From Rhizobium sp. L43 (lineage in GTDB: Bacteria; Pseudomonadota; Alphaproteobacteria; Rhizobiales; Rhizobiaceae), in contig NZ_NWSQ01000002.1 in assembly GCF_002531725.1 (NCBI RefSeq), forward strand, positions 248,001 through 312,000: 64,000 nt of DNA. Reading direction: 5' to 3'. Of the stretch, positions 50,707-60,120 are shown piece by piece. Under the pieces are notes generated by a model. That model saw only the letters and a program-made list of their open reading frames with translations, did not search any database and had not been told where the DNA came from. The first letter of the stretch is position 1. Each line of letters begins with the position of its first letter. The translations under genes were made by a program, and so were the position numbers.

Positions 50707-50895
50707 TTAGCCGCCGCTCGCGGTGACCGAGGTGTCCATCTTGTTGCTCAAGCCGGTAAACACGTTGCCGATCTTGCCGCCAAGGCTCGTTGCGCCGGTG
50801 ATGAGCGCCACGGAAATGAGGGCGGCGATCAGGCCGTATTCGATTGCGGTCGCGCCGGATTCGTCCTTCAGAAAACGGCTAAAAAGCTTGGTCAT
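50707..50895 (-). CDS. pilA: Flp-type pilin subunit
   Basis: A 62-residue pilin. A short basic leader (TKLFSRFLKDESG) is followed by the hydrophobic Flp domain starting ATAIEYGLIAALISVALITG. CpaA should cut after the glycine before ATAIEY, leaving glutamate at position 5. AGGAGTTACC precedes the ATG. It is the first gene of the pilus operon, with 124 bases before cpaA, which often allows higher pilin expression. Confidence 0.95.
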   Translation of the reverse strand: MTKLFSRFLKDESGATAIEYGLIAALISVALITGATSLGGKIGNVFTGLSNKMDTSVTASGG

Positions 50896-51273
50896 GGTAA
50901 CTCCTAACTCCAGTTGATGTTCAGCACGTCCGCCAACTGTTGCCGTTGATCGGATGACTGCAACCTAGCGAATGGCCGTTTCCATCGGCTTAAGGAAAAG
51001 AGTTAACGAGATCTGAACCGAACAATAGGCCCTTGTACAGTAAGTATTTTCTTACATGCTTGCTTCAATATTTAACGATATTCCTGATATAACCGCCGCA
51101 TTCATCCGAAAATAGCACAAAACTCGTTTCCAACCGATGCGTGCGCTGCCCGAGGCCGTACCAAATCGGATCATCACGCCTCATTCCGGAACACGGTATC
51201 GTGCTTAAGGCTTCATTCACCATTTTTTTCCATTCTATGCGGATATTGCGCTGTGATCGTGAAAGAGGACCAA
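50896..51273. other. Divergent pilus promoter region
   Basis: This AT-rich stretch lies between pilA (minus) and the plus-strand pilus genes and holds no gene. It contains a half CtrA-type element (TTAAC on the minus strand near 51003-51006, with a second TTAA nine bases away, which is not the consensus spacing) and a small inverted repeat GTAAG (51040-51044) / CTTAC (51051-51055). Promoters for both directions are expected here; none could be placed with confidence. Confidence 0.55.
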
Positions 51274-51684
51274 ATGTCATCGAGCGGCAAAACCATTTTC
51301 TTTGCCGGCATGATCGCCGTTTTCGGTGTTTCGGGAATTTCCGCGGCCGCAGACGATGACATGCTGCGCGTCTATATGGATCACGCGCGCGTATTGAAGC
51401 TCGACCGCCCGGTCAGCAAGGTCATCGTCGGCAATGCCAAGGTCGCCGATGCGACCGTCGCCGACGCCAAGACCATCGTGCTGACCGGACGCAGCTTCGG
51501 CACCACCAATCTGGTGCTGCTCGATGCCGATGGCAATGCGATCCTCGATGAGCGCATCCTGGTGTCGATCGACGAGGGTAACACGGTGCGGGTCTACCGG
51601 CAGACCGAACGCTCCGTGCTGTCCTGCACGCCGAACTGCGAGCAGCATGCGCAGCAGGCGGCCACCGCTGCCGCCTCGCCCTGA
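51274..51684 (+). CDS. Pilus-assembly N-terminal-domain protein (CpaC-N-like)
   Basis: A 136-residue exported protein. The signal peptide spans residues 1-25 (KTIFFAGMIAVFGVSGISAA). The mature part is a single domain like the N-terminal domain of CpaC: LRVYMDHARVLKLDRPVSKV, then the NAKVADATVADAKTIVLTGR segment and SFGTTNLVLLD. There is no secretin core. Two cysteines lie near the C-terminus (SCTPNC). ATG 51274 follows AAAGAGGACCAA; a GTG seven codons upstream is a weaker option. It probably assists the outer-membrane channel. Confidence 0.85.
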   Translation: MSSSGKTIFFAGMIAVFGVSGISAAADDDMLRVYMDHARVLKLDRPVSKVIVGNAKVADATVADAKTIVLTGRSFGTTNLVLLDADGNAILDERILVSIDEGNTVRVYRQTERSVLSCTPNCEQHAQQAATAAASP

Positions 51685-51798
51685 TTGGCTTGCCTCAGTT
51701 CTTCGGCCATTCGTTAAAATCGTCGTGTCAGACTGAAACGGAAAATCAACGAACGGACCCTAGTGTGACGGACAGAGAATGTCGCTCGGGTCCAGGCT

Positions 51799-52434
51799 AT
51801 GACGGTAATTGATCAGAAGACGGATAAGGCGCACTCCCTAGAGCATTTCCGTTTTCTACGGTTTCGCGCTCTCGCCCGCTCGCGGGATGGTGCTGCGGCG
51901 ATCGAATTCGCCTTGCTCGCCATTCCCTATTTCCTGGTGATTTTCGCAATCCTCGAAACCTTCGTCGCCTTTGCTGCCGAGGAACTCGTCTCTAACGCCG
52001 TCGATACGATGAGCCGCAAGATGCGAACCGGGCAAATTACCTATAATCTCGGCCGCACGACCGATATGAACCAGGCGCAATTCCGCCAGGCTTTCTGCGA
52101 CGAGATCTCGATCCTGATCCGCTGCTCGGCGAGCGAAGTCGCCACGCCGAGCAAACTCTACCTGGATGTGCAGACCTTCAGCAGCTTTTCGGCCATTCCA
52201 ACGACAATCCCCAAACTTTCCACCGACAGATATGCCGACATCAACACGGCAGCCTTCAAATATGCACCGGGCGGTGCCGGCACCGTCAACATGGTCCGCG
52301 CCTATTACCGCTGGGAAATCACCGCGGACCTGGTCCGGCCTTATATCACGACGATACGTCCCTCCGACGGCTCGATGCCGAGGCAGTATCTGATCGTCGC
52401 GACCGCGGCCTTCCAGAACGAGCAGTATCCATGA
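51799..52434 (+). CDS. TadE-type pseudopilin
   Basis: A 211-residue protein with a basic cytoplasmic leader and the TadE motif SRDGAAAIEFALLAIPYFLV (residues 29-48), where prepilin peptidase would cut before the AIEF stretch. The remaining chain is periplasmic and contains paired cysteines (FCDEIS and IRCSAS). TadE-type minor pilins are needed for Flp pilus formation. It overlaps the next TadE gene by four bases. The region coding for residues 13-20 contains a sequence resembling a rhizobial dispersed repeat. Confidence 0.88.
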   Translation: MTVIDQKTDKAHSLEHFRFLRFRALARSRDGAAAIEFALLAIPYFLVIFAILETFVAFAAEELVSNAVDTMSRKMRTGQITYNLGRTTDMNQAQFRQAFCDEISILIRCSASEVATPSKLYLDVQTFSSFSAIPTTIPKLSTDRYADINTAAFKYAPGGAGTVNMVRAYYRWEITADLVRPYITTIRPSDGSMPRQYLIVATAAFQNEQYP

Positions 52435-53015
52435 TGGCCTTGCGCAACCCGTTCACCAGACTGGCATTGTCGGCGCGGCGGCTCATCCGAGACCGCAAGG
52501 GCGCCGGGGCGATCGAATTCGCGATCCTCTTTCCCGTGCTCGTCATGCTCTATATCGGCGCTTTCGAGATCACCGTCGGCCTCAGCGTCAGCAAGCGCGT
52601 AACACGCGCCGCAGGTTCGATCGCCGACCTCGTCACCCAGCAGCAATCCGTCACCAAGAGCGCGCTTGCGCAGATGCCCTCGGTGGCAACCGCGATCTTC
52701 GTGCCCTACAACGCGACGTCGCTGACATTGAAGATCACCGGCATTACCGTCGACGCCGGCGCCAATGCGAAGGTGCTGTGGTCCTGGGCACAGGACGGCA
52801 CGGCGCCCTATGCCAAGAACACCGCCGTGTCCGACGTGCCGTCCGATATGAAGACGGCAAACAGCTTCCTGGTTCGCACCGAGCTCAGCATCCCCTATAC
52901 GATGTTCCTGTTTGCGCCGAACTTCATGCCGGATGGCATGCGCACGATCACCATCAGCCGCAGTTACTTCTACCGCCAGCGGCAGGGCGACTCGATCCCC
53001 TGCGGCGACTGCTGA
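52431..53015 (+). CDS. TadE-type pseudopilin (second)
   Basis: A 194-residue TadE-family protein. The leader RLIRDRKGAGAIEFAILFPV carries the cleavage motif near residues 22-30, followed by a membrane helix (LVMLYIGAFEITVGLSVS). The periplasmic part has the late cysteine pair CGDC at the C-terminus. The ATG overlaps the upstream TadE stop (ATGATGG). With the first pseudopilin and pilA it supplies the substrates of CpaA. Confidence 0.88.
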   Translation: MMALRNPFTRLALSARRLIRDRKGAGAIEFAILFPVLVMLYIGAFEITVGLSVSKRVTRAAGSIADLVTQQQSVTKSALAQMPSVATAIFVPYNATSLTLKITGITVDAGANAKVLWSWAQDGTAPYAKNTAVSDVPSDMKTANSFLVRTELSIPYTMFLFAPNFMPDGMRTITISRSYFYRQRQGDSIPCGDC

Positions 53016-53127
53016 CAGCCCTTTCCTCTCTCCCTCGAATTTGCCAAGCCGGCCGCAGCATTATATGCCTGAGCGCCAGCTGCTTCCGATGTCCCGGAGG
53101 CCGACGATCGACTCTTTCGGGTGTTAA

Positions 53128-54348
53128 ATGGCGCGTGTCTTTCTTTTCGTTCTGGATTCTTTCGGCGTCGGCGGAGCGCCGGATGCGGCGGCCTACGGCG
53201 ACGAGGGCGCCGATACGCTCGGCCATATCGCCGAGTTCTGCGCAGCCGGCGCCGCAGACCGCGCCGGATTGCGTGAGGGGCCGCTTTCCCTGCCCAACCT
53301 GTCGGAACTCGGGCTGATGCAGATCGCGCGATCGGCCTCCGGGCGGTTTCCGGCCGGCATGCCGGTTCCCGAGAAGGTCTACGGTATTTATGGCGCCGCC
53401 AGCGAAATCTCCCGCGGCAAGGATACGCCGTCAGGCCATTGGGAGATCGCGGGAACACCCGTCAGTTTCGATTGGGGTTATTTCCCGACAGAGGGTGACG
53501 CCTTTCCGCCGGAACTGCTGGAAGCGCTGTGCAAAGAGGCCGGCGTGCCCGGCATTCTCGGCAACTGCCATGCCTCGGGAACCGAGATCATCGCTCGGCT
53601 CGGCGAGGAGCATATCCGCACCGGCAAGCCGATCTGCTACACCTCATCGGATTCGGTCTTCCAGGTCGCGGCGCACGAAGTGCATTTCGGCCTCGATCGT
53701 CTGCTCGCCTTCTGCCGTTTGGCCCGAGGGATGCTCGATCGCTACAATATCGGCCGCGTCATCGCCCGGCCCTTCGTCGGTCAGTCCGCCTCTACCTTCC
53801 AGCGCACCGGAAACCGTCGCGACTTCTCCGTGCTGCCGCCGGAGCCGACGCTGCTCGACCGGCTTATCGAAAACGGCCGGCATGTGCATGCTGTGGGAAA
53901 GATCGGCGACATCTTCGCGCATCAGGGCATATCAAGGGTCATCAAAGCGAACGGCAACGAGGCGCTGATGGATGCGACGCTTTCCACCATCGACGAGGCT
54001 GCGGACGGCGATCTCGTCTTCACCAATTTCGTCGATTTCGACATGATGTACGGCCATCGCCGCGACGTGCCGGGATATGCCGCCGCACTCGAAGCCTTCG
54101 ACGCACGCCTGGGCGAAGTCCACAAGAAACTGAAGCCGGGCGATCTCGTCGTGCTCACCGCCGACCACGGCTGCGACCCGACCTGGCGCGGCACGGACCA
54201 TACGCGCGAGCGTGTGCCTGTCATCGCTTATGGCCCCGGCATCCGGTCGCGTTCCATCGGCGTGCGCCGCAGCTATGCCGATATCGGCGAAAGCGTCGCG
54301 CGCCATCTCGGCATTCCGGCCGGGTCGCATGGAAGGAGTTTTCTGTGA
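53128..54348 (+). CDS. deoB: Phosphopentomutase
   Basis: A 406-residue alkaline-phosphatase-superfamily enzyme that interconverts (deoxy)ribose 1-phosphate and 5-phosphate. Metal ligands lie in [16 protein letters not shown] near the start and in [20 protein letters not shown] near residue 350. [15 protein letters not shown] near residue 95 contains the phosphothreonine that primes catalysis. It joins nucleoside phosphorolysis (PunA, DeoA) to sugar-phosphate metabolism through DeoC. Its stop overlaps the GTG of the next gene. Confidence 0.97.
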   Translation: MARVFLFVLDSFGVGGAPDAAAYGDEGADTLGHIAEFCAAGAADRAGLREGPLSLPNLSELGLMQIARSASGRFPAGMPVPEKVYGIYGAASEISRGKDTPSGHWEIAGTPVSFDWGYFPTEGDAFPPELLEALCKEAGVPGILGNCHASGTEIIARLGEEHIRTGKPICYTSSDSVFQVAAHEVHFGLDRLLAFCRLARGMLDRYNIGRVIARPFVGQSASTFQRTGNRRDFSVLPPEPTLLDRLIENGRHVHAVGKIGDIFAHQGISRVIKANGNEALMDATLSTIDEAADGDLVFTNFVDFDMMYGHRRDVPGYAAALEAFDARLGEVHKKLKPGDLVVLTADHGCDPTWRGTDHTRERVPVIAYGPGIRSRSIGVRRSYADIGESVARHLGIPAGSHGRSFL

Positions 54349-55313
54349 CATCGCATCTGAAGAAGGTCGAACTGCACTGCCATCTGGAGGGTGCGGCACC
54401 TCCCGCTCTGACCGAGGCGCAGGCGCGCAAATACGGCGTCGACATCAGCGGTGAGCTTCGCGGCGGCGCCTATGTCTGGCGTGATTTCGCAAGCTTCCTC
54501 GAATGTTACGACAAGGTTTCCGAGGTCTACCGGACCGAGGAGGACTATGCGCTTCTGACCGAAACCTATCTCGACGAACTCGCCGGCATCAATACGATCT
54601 ACAGCGAACTGATCGTTTCGCCCGACCACGGCAAACGCATCGGGCTCGGTGCCGACGCCTATATATCAGGCGTCTGCGAGGGCATCCGGCGGGCCAGGGA
54701 AAAGAGCGGCATCGAGGCCCGGCTGATCGTCACCGGCGAGCGGCACTTCGGTCCGGAGAGTGTGATCGGCGCCGCCGAATACGCGGCCAGGGCCGGCAAT
54801 CCTCTGATAACAGGCTTCAACCTTGCCGGCGAGGAGCGTATGGGTCGCGTCGCCGACTATGCGCGCGCCTTCGATATCGCCCGCGATGCCGGCCTGGGGC
54901 TGACGATCCATGCCGGCGAGGTCTGCGGCGCCTTCAGCGTTACCGATGCGCTCGATGCCGTGCGTCCCTCGCGCATCGGCCATGGCGTGCGCGCCGTCGA
55001 GGATCGCGATCTGGTGAAGCGGCTTGCCGATCTCGGCACCGTGCTCGAGGTCTGCCCGGGCTCCAATATCGCGCTCGGGGTCTTTGCCGATTTCGCCTCC
55101 CATCCGCTGCGCCGGCTGAAGGAAGCGGGCGTCAGGGTGACGATCAGCTCGGACGATCCGCCTTTCTTTCATACCTCGCTGGAGCGGGAATACGAACTTG
55201 CCGCCGGGGCTTTCGGCTTCAGCGACGCCGAGATCGATGCCATGACGCGCACGGCGATCGAGGCGGCCTTCGTCGACGAAGAGACACGCAAGACCCTGCT
55301 TGCCCGGATTTAA
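54345..55313 (+). CDS. add: Adenosine deaminase
   Basis: A 322-residue amidohydrolase deaminating adenosine or deoxyadenosine to inosine. Zinc ligands lie in [10 protein letters not shown] near residue 12 and LTIHAGEV near residue 188; [10 protein letters not shown] and [13 protein letters not shown] supply the catalytic histidine and aspartate. The start is GTG 54345, overlapping the deoB stop (GTGA); GGAAGGAG lies upstream. Inosine feeds PunA. The family also contains adenine deaminases, which these motifs do not exclude entirely. Confidence 0.92.
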   Translation: MTSHLKKVELHCHLEGAAPPALTEAQARKYGVDISGELRGGAYVWRDFASFLECYDKVSEVYRTEEDYALLTETYLDELAGINTIYSELIVSPDHGKRIGLGADAYISGVCEGIRRAREKSGIEARLIVTGERHFGPESVIGAAEYAARAGNPLITGFNLAGEERMGRVADYARAFDIARDAGLGLTIHAGEVCGAFSVTDALDAVRPSRIGHGVRAVEDRDLVKRLADLGTVLEVCPGSNIALGVFADFASHPLRRLKEAGVRVTISSDDPPFFHTSLEREYELAAGAFGFSDAEIDAMTRTAIEAAFVDEETRKTLLARI

Positions 55314-55406
55314 GGGCGAGAGGCTGGGGAAGATTGGCCTCTACTCTTGCAGTCGGGCCGATTTCCGTGAAAGAAACATTCGATAGAAAGAATGAAAGGC
55401 TTCCCC

Positions 55407-56036
55407 ATGGACGGCGTCACGGTCATCGATCACCCGCTGGTGCAGCACAAACTCACCATCATGCGGCGCAAGGAGACATCGACGGGAAGTTTCCGGCGGC
55501 TGCTGCGCGAAATCTCCACGCTTCTCTGTTACGAGGTGACCCGCGATCTCGAACTGACGATGGAAACGATCGAGACGCCGCTGCAGACGATGGAATCGCC
55601 GATCCTCGAGGGCAAGAAGCTGGTCTTCGCCTCGATCCTGCGCGCCGGCAACGGGCTGCTCGAAGGCATGCTCGATCTCGTGCCCTCCGCCCGCGTCTCC
55701 CATATCGGCGTCTACCGCGACCACGAGACGCTGCAGCCGGTCGAATATTACTTCAAGGCGCCGGAGGATGTGGCCGAGCGCCTGATCATCGTCGTCGACC
55801 CGATGCTGGCGACCGGCAATTCGTCGATCGCGGCGATCGACAAGCTCAAGGAACGCGGCGCTCACAATATCCGCTTCCTCTGCCTGCTCGCCGCCCCGGA
55901 AGGCATCCGCAACTTCCGCGCTGCCCATCCCGATGTTCCCGTTTTCACCGCATCGATCGACAGCCATCTCAATGAGAAGGGCTATATCGTGCCCGGCCTC
56001 GGCGATGCCGGCGACCGCATGTACGGCACCAAATAG
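55407..56036 (+). CDS. upp: Uracil phosphoribosyltransferase
   Basis: A 209-residue enzyme making UMP from uracil and [24 protein letters not shown] is the N-terminal signature, [15 protein letters not shown] follows, and the PRPP-binding loop is [12 protein letters not shown] near residue 130. The C-terminal [16 protein letters not shown] is diagnostic. ATG 55407 gives the usual length with AAAGG upstream; ATG 55392 in frame is an alternative. A strong terminator follows. Confidence 0.97.
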   Translation: MDGVTVIDHPLVQHKLTIMRRKETSTGSFRRLLREISTLLCYEVTRDLELTMETIETPLQTMESPILEGKKLVFASILRAGNGLLEGMLDLVPSARVSHIGVYRDHETLQPVEYYFKAPEDVAERLIIVVDPMLATGNSSIAAIDKLKERGAHNIRFLCLLAAPEGIRNFRAAHPDVPVFTASIDSHLNEKGYIVPGLGDAGDRMYGTK

Positions 56037-56070
56037 CTTCAGCCTTCCTTTACCAAATCGAAAGAGTTTA

Positions 56071-56105
56071 AAAGGCCCGGATGCTTCGTTCCGGGCCTTT
56101 TTGTA
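56071..56105 (+). terminator. Rho-independent terminator of deoB-add-upp
   Basis: AAAGGCCCGG (56071-56080) and CCGGGCCTTT (56091-56100) form a perfect 10-bp stem with a ten-base loop, followed by T residues. It lies 35 bases after the upp stop. Confidence 0.93.
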
Positions 56106-56199
56106 TGGATATTAGCAACTTATCAGGATTTGAGGTTTAGCAAGCTTGAAGCATGAGGCCCTGCATGAAGCCGGGTTTAACAGGAAGGATTTCTGTTTC

Positions 56200-56733
56200 A
56201 TGCTCGTGCGTACCGTCATATTCGCCAGCATCGCCGCGGTGCTGGCCGCACAGGCGCCTTCCTTCTTCGGAAGCACCGGCCAGCAGCCCGCCGACGCTCT
56301 TTCCGCCAATTACGTATCGCCTGAAAGCAACAAGCCCGCCGCACCCGCGCCGGTTTCCGGCAGCAACGCGATCCGTCTACAGGCGGATGCGCAGGGCCAC
56401 TATACCGGCAGCTTCAAGATCAACGGCAAAACGGTGCAAGGCCTGATCGATACCGGCGCCACCTATGTGGCGCTCAACGAGACGCTTGCCCGCCGGCTCG
56501 GCTACACGGCCAACCAGCTCGATTTCCGCTATGGCGTGAACACCGCTAACGGTCAGACGAAGGCGGCGCATGTGATGCTCGACCGGGTCGAGATCGGCGG
56601 TATCCGCGTGCGCGAGGTCGAAGCCTTCGTCCTCAAGGACGATGCGCTGACGACGACGCTTGTCGGCATGAGCTTCCTGCGGAAACTCGCCTCCTATTCC
56701 GTCGCCGACGGTTCGCTCAGCCTCAAGCAGTAG
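56200..56733 (+). CDS. TIGR02281-type clan AA aspartic protease
   Basis: A 177-residue retroviral-type aspartic protease with an N-terminal membrane or signal segment (TVIFASIAAVLAAQAPSFF). The single active-site motif is LIDTGATYVALN near residues 85-96, and LVGMSFLRKL is the second conserved flap-side region. Such proteins work as dimers in the periplasm. ATG 56200 is preceded by CAGGAAGGA; an ATG 18 codons earlier is in frame but lacks a better site. Its stop is three bases from the deoA stop on the other strand. Confidence 0.88.
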   Translation: MLVRTVIFASIAAVLAAQAPSFFGSTGQQPADALSANYVSPESNKPAAPAPVSGSNAIRLQADAQGHYTGSFKINGKTVQGLIDTGATYVALNETLARRLGYTANQLDFRYGVNTANGQTKAAHVMLDRVEIGGIRVREVEAFVLKDDALTTTLVGMSFLRKLASYSVADGSLSLKQ

Positions 56734-56736
56734 GTG

Positions 56737-58044
56737 TCAGATAAGGCCTGTAATCACCGGTGTCGGCTCCGGCCGGTCCTCAGTGATGTGGTAATGCCCG
56801 GCAAGGGCAGCCGCCGCCTTCTCCGCCGCTGCTTCGTCGGCGGCATGAACCAGCGCGATCGGGTCGCCCGCACTGACGCGCGTGCCAAGCGGCAGGAGTT
56901 CGGAGAAGCCGACGCGGTGGTCGATCCGGTCTTTGGGATGGCGCCTGCCGCCGCCGAGATCGATGACGCTGACGCCGATGCCGCGGGCATCGCAGGCGGC
57001 AAGCCAGCCGGACCGAGCGGCCGGGATAGATTTTTCCACTGGCGCTCTGGCCAGATATCGGTCGGGGTTTTCGATGAGGTCGGGCGGGCCGCCGAGCATG
57101 GAGACCATGCGCGCGAAGACTTCAGCCGCCCTCCCCGATGACAAGGCCTGACGCGCCATCCCGTCAGCTTCCTCAGACGAGGCGGCAATGGCTGATTTCA
57201 CCAGCATTTCGGCGGCGAAGGCAAGAACGACGGTCGCAAGCCGTGTATCCGCCTTCCCACCCGCCAGGAAATCCAGACAGTTGCGCATTTCGACAGCGTT
57301 GCCGGCACTATCGGCGAGCGGCTGGTTCATGTCGGTGATCAGCGCCGAGGTCTTTACGCCTGCTCCATTGGCCACTTCGACCAGCGACCGTGCCAGGATC
57401 TCGGCCTGGGCGCGGTCGGCCATAAAGGCGCCGTTGCCGACCTTGACGTCGAGCACCAGCGTCTGAAGCCCGGCCGCGAGTTTCTTCGAGAGGATGGAAG
57501 CAGTGATGAGGGGAATGGAATCGACGGTGGCGGTCACATCCCGCACGGCATAAAGCCTGCCGTCGGCAGGCGCCAAGGTGCCGGTCTGGCCGATGATGGC
57601 GCATCCCGCCTCTTTTACGACCTTGTGGAACAGATCGGCATCCGGGGTAATCATATAGCCTGGAATGGATTCGAGCTTATCCAGCGTTCCGCCGGTATGG
57701 CCGAGGCCGCGCCCCGATATCATCGGCACGGCGAGGCCGCAGGCGGCAGCGATCGGCGCCAGCATCAGCGAAACATTGTCGCCGACGCCGCCTGTCGAAT
57801 GTTTGTCGGCGATCGGGCGGTCGATGTCAGCCCATTGCAGCCGATCGCCGGAGTCGGCCATGGCAAGCGTCAAGGCGACGGTTTCCTGGCGCGACATGCC
57901 CTTGAACCAGACGGCCATGGCGAATGCGCCGATCTGGCCCTCCGACAATTGGCCGGCAGCGAGTGCCGCGATGAAAGAGTTGATATCGGCGGGGCCTAGT
58001 TCCTCCCCATCGCGTTTACGCCGGATGATCTCCTGCGGAATCAT
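56737..58044 (-). CDS. deoA: Thymidine phosphorylase
   Basis: A 435-residue enzyme splitting thymidine or deoxyuridine with phosphate to base and deoxyribose 1-phosphate. The start IPQEIIRRKRDGEELG, the KHSTGGVGDNVSL phosphate loop near residue 83, and GRGLGHTGGTLDKLESIPG are diagnostic. ATG 58044 is one base after the deoC stop; the open frame extends upstream only as a mirror of deoC. It is the last gene of the nucleoside operon. Confidence 0.97.
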   Translation of the reverse strand: MIPQEIIRRKRDGEELGPADINSFIAALAAGQLSEGQIGAFAMAVWFKGMSRQETVALTLAMADSGDRLQWADIDRPIADKHSTGGVGDNVSLMLAPIAAACGLAVPMISGRGLGHTGGTLDKLESIPGYMITPDADLFHKVVKEAGCAIIGQTGTLAPADGRLYAVRDVTATVDSIPLITASILSKKLAAGLQTLVLDVKVGNGAFMADRAQAEILARSLVEVANGAGVKTSALITDMNQPLADSAGNAVEMRNCLDFLAGGKADTRLATVVLAFAAEMLVKSAIAASSEEADGMARQALSSGRAAEVFARMVSMLGGPPDLIENPDRYLARAPVEKSIPAARSGWLAACDARGIGVSVIDLGGGRRHPKDRIDHRVGFSELLPLGTRVSAGDPIALVHAADEAAAEKAAAALAGHYHITEDRPEPTPVITGLI

Positions 58045-58045
58045 C

Positions 58046-58822
58046 TCAATAGCTCGACGCCGCAGCAGATGCCGGCTGCGCTCCGCCGAGAACCGCCAGG
58101 ATATCGTCGAGCAGGCCGGAGGCGCCGAAACGGAAGGTCGACGGCATCGCCCAGTCAGGCGCCATGATGGTTTCGGCAAGGCTCAGATAAAGTGCGGCAT
58201 CAGCCACCGAGCCGATGCCGCCGGCCGGCTTGAAGCCGACCTTGCGTCCACTTTCGCGAATGGCGCGGATCATGATGTCGGCGGCTTCGAGCGTGGCGTT
58301 GACGGCGACCTTGCCGGTGGAGGTCTTGATGAAATCCGCGCCTGCCTCGATGGCGAGTTCGGAGGCGCGGCGGATCAACGCCGCATCCTTCAACTCGCCG
58401 GTCTCGATGATGACCTTCAGCAGGACCGGGCCGGTGCATTCGGCGCGCACCGCCCTGACCATGTCGGTCACCGCCTTCTCATTGCCTGATATGAGCTTGC
58501 GGTAAGGGATGACCAGATCGATGTCGTCGGCGCCGTCGGCAATCGCCTCGCGCGTTTCGGCGGCAACATCGGCCACTTCCATATCGCCGGAGGGGAAGTT
58601 GACGACGGTGGCGATGCGCACGGCATGGCCGGTGCCGAGGATATTGCGGGCCTGAGCGACGAAGCGCGGCCAGATGCAGATCGCAGCGCTGTTGCCGTAG
58701 GGCGTCTGTGCACGGGCGCAGAGCGCCTCGATCTGCGCCTCGGTGCAATCATCCTTCAAATTGGTGAGGTCGAGAAGGGAAAGGGCGACAGCTGCCGTCT
58801 CCCGGATGGAATGGCTATTCAT
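58046..58822 (-). CDS. deoC: Deoxyribose-phosphate aldolase
   Basis: A 258-residue class I aldolase cleaving deoxyribose 5-phosphate to acetaldehyde and glyceraldehyde 3-phosphate. Schiff-base lysine motif FIKTSTGKVAVNATLEAADI lies near residues 172-191, and KPAGGIGSVADA carries the second lysine. ATG 58822 is preceded by GAGGAAACGAAG. It is separated from punA by a gap filled with two palindromic repeats. Confidence 0.96.
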   Translation of the reverse strand: MNSHSIRETAAVALSLLDLTNLKDDCTEAQIEALCARAQTPYGNSAAICIWPRFVAQARNILGTGHAVRIATVVNFPSGDMEVADVAAETREAIADGADDIDLVIPYRKLISGNEKAVTDMVRAVRAECTGPVLLKVIIETGELKDAALIRRASELAIEAGADFIKTSTGKVAVNATLEAADIMIRAIRESGRKVGFKPAGGIGSVADAALYLSLAETIMAPDWAMPSTFRFGASGLLDDILAVLGGAQPASAAASSY

Positions 58823-58836
58823 CTTCGTTTCCTCTG

Positions 58837-58880
58837 GAGCATGATGCCGAAAAGTGTGAGCGGTTTTCAGCATCATGCTC
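58837..58880. repeat. Palindromic repeat A in the punA-deoC gap
   Basis: GAGCATGATGCCGAAAA at 58837-58853 and TTTTCAGCATCATGCTC at 58864-58880 are near-perfect reverse complements around GTGTGAGCGG. From memory, this is one of the commonest dispersed hairpins of Rhizobium genomes. Confidence 0.85.
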
Positions 58881-58895
58881 TAACTATATAATTTA

Positions 58896-58943
58896 GAACA
58901 GGATTCAGATTTTAGGCCGACCCGGCCTAAAATCATCCTGTTC
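58896..58943. repeat. Palindromic repeat B overlapping the end of punA
   Basis: An outer pair GAACAGGAT (58896-58904) / ATCCTGTTC (58935-58943) and an inner perfect pair GATTTTAGGCCG (58908-58919) / CGGCCTAAAATC (58923-58934) build a 48-base hairpin. The right outer arm contains the punA stop codon and last codons. Confidence 0.9.
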
Positions 58944-59733
58944 CAGCCGCAATCATCTCTTTCAATATGGCGGCGAGACGGGCGCCGCCGATAGGCGCCA
59001 TGTCCTTGGTTTCATCATGGCTGAGCTCATTGCCGGTCATGCCTGCGCCATAGTTGGTGATAACCGAGGCGGCGGCAACCCTCAGGCCCAGCATTCTTGC
59101 GATGATGACCTCGGGCACCGTCGACATGCCGACGGCATCGGCGCCAAGGATGCGCGCCATGCGGATTTCGGCCGGCGTTTCAAAGCTCGGACCGGAGAAC
59201 CACATATAGACGCCCTGCGCCAGCTCGATCTTGAGCTTCGCCGCCGCCCTCTGCATCGCCGCGGCGAGGCCGGCATCATAGGCATTGGTCATACCAACGA
59301 AACGGTGGTCGCTTTCCTCGCCGATCAGCGGGTTCATGCCGGAATAGTTGATGTGATCGGCAATCCGCATCACCGAACCGGGCGGCAGGTCGTCGCGCAG
59401 CGATCCGGCCGAATTGGTCAGGATCAGCGCTTCGACGCCGAGCGCCTTCAACACCTCGATCGGCAGGCGCATGGCGTTGGCATCGCCCTTTTCGTAATAA
59501 TGCACCCGGCCGGAGAGCATCGCCACGGGTTCGCCGCCGAGACGGCCGGCGACAACTTCGCCCGCATGGCCGGAAACGGCACTGACGGGAAAGCCCGGCA
59601 GATCCTTGTAGGGAACACGGACGGCGCCTTCCAGCTCTCCGACGAGCGAGCCGAGGCCGGAGCCGAGCACGATGCCGTGGCGCGGCTTGATGCCGCCGAG
59701 CAGTGCGGCGAGCAGGCTGACCGTCGCCTTCAT
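58933..59733 (-). CDS. punA: Purine-nucleoside phosphorylase (trimeric type)
   Basis: A 266-residue NP-II family enzyme splitting inosine, guanosine and their deoxy forms. GIVLGSGLGSLVGEL near residues 20-34 is the phosphate site, and GVYMWFSGPSFETPAEIRMA near residue 187 is the family signature; NYGAGMTGNELSHDE follows with the purine-binding asparagine region. Its ATG overlaps the cdd stop. The last three codons and stop lie inside palindromic repeat B. Confidence 0.96.
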   Translation of the reverse strand: MKATVSLLAALLGGIKPRHGIVLGSGLGSLVGELEGAVRVPYKDLPGFPVSAVSGHAGEVVAGRLGGEPVAMLSGRVHYYEKGDANAMRLPIEVLKALGVEALILTNSAGSLRDDLPPGSVMRIADHINYSGMNPLIGEESDHRFVGMTNAYDAGLAAAMQRAAAKLKIELAQGVYMWFSGPSFETPAEIRMARILGADAVGMSTVPEVIIARMLGLRVAAASVITNYGAGMTGNELSHDETKDMAPIGGARLAAILKEMIAAGTG

Positions 59734-60119
59734 CCGAGTTCCGTCTCGAAGCTGAAGGGAAGGAGCTCTTCCATCGTCATGGTCTTCTTTACGCCCGCCT
59801 CATCGCAGAGGTAGATCTTCGTGTCCTTGGAAGCGAATTCGGAGATCTTCTGGCGGCAGCCGCCGCAGGGCGGGCAGAGCGGCAGTTTCTCCGCAATGAC
59901 GGCCATTTCGACGATCTTCCTGGCGCCGCCCATGATCATGGCGCTGATCGCCGTCGGCTCGGCGCACCATCCTTGCGGAAAGGAAAGGTTCTCGATGTTG
60001 GCGCCGGTATAGACCCTGCCGTCCTCGGCGCGGATCGCCGCGCCGACGGGGAATTTCGAATAGGGCGCATGGGCAAAGGCCATGGCGCCGCGTGCGGCCT
60101 CGAACAGATCGTGAGACAT
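59730..60119 (-). CDS. cdd: Cytidine deaminase
   Basis: A 129-residue tetrameric-type deaminase converting cytidine or deoxycytidine to uridine. The catalytic C-A-E motif is in GWCAEPTAIS near residue 52, and CPPCGGCRQ provides the other two zinc cysteines. ATG 60119 lies one base after the permease stop, and the gene overlaps punA by four bases. It feeds uridine to the salvage route. Confidence 0.96.
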   Translation of the reverse strand: MSHDLFEAARGAMAFAHAPYSKFPVGAAIRAEDGRVYTGANIENLSFPQGWCAEPTAISAMIMGGARKIVEMAVIAEKLPLCPPCGGCRQKISEFASKDTKIYLCDEAGVKKTMTMEELLPFSFETELG

Positions 60120-60120
60120 A

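Noticed and set aside
50896..51273. CtrA site upstream of pilA
   Set aside because: The two TTAA elements near 50990-51006 are nine bases apart rather than seven, so only a half site is supported.
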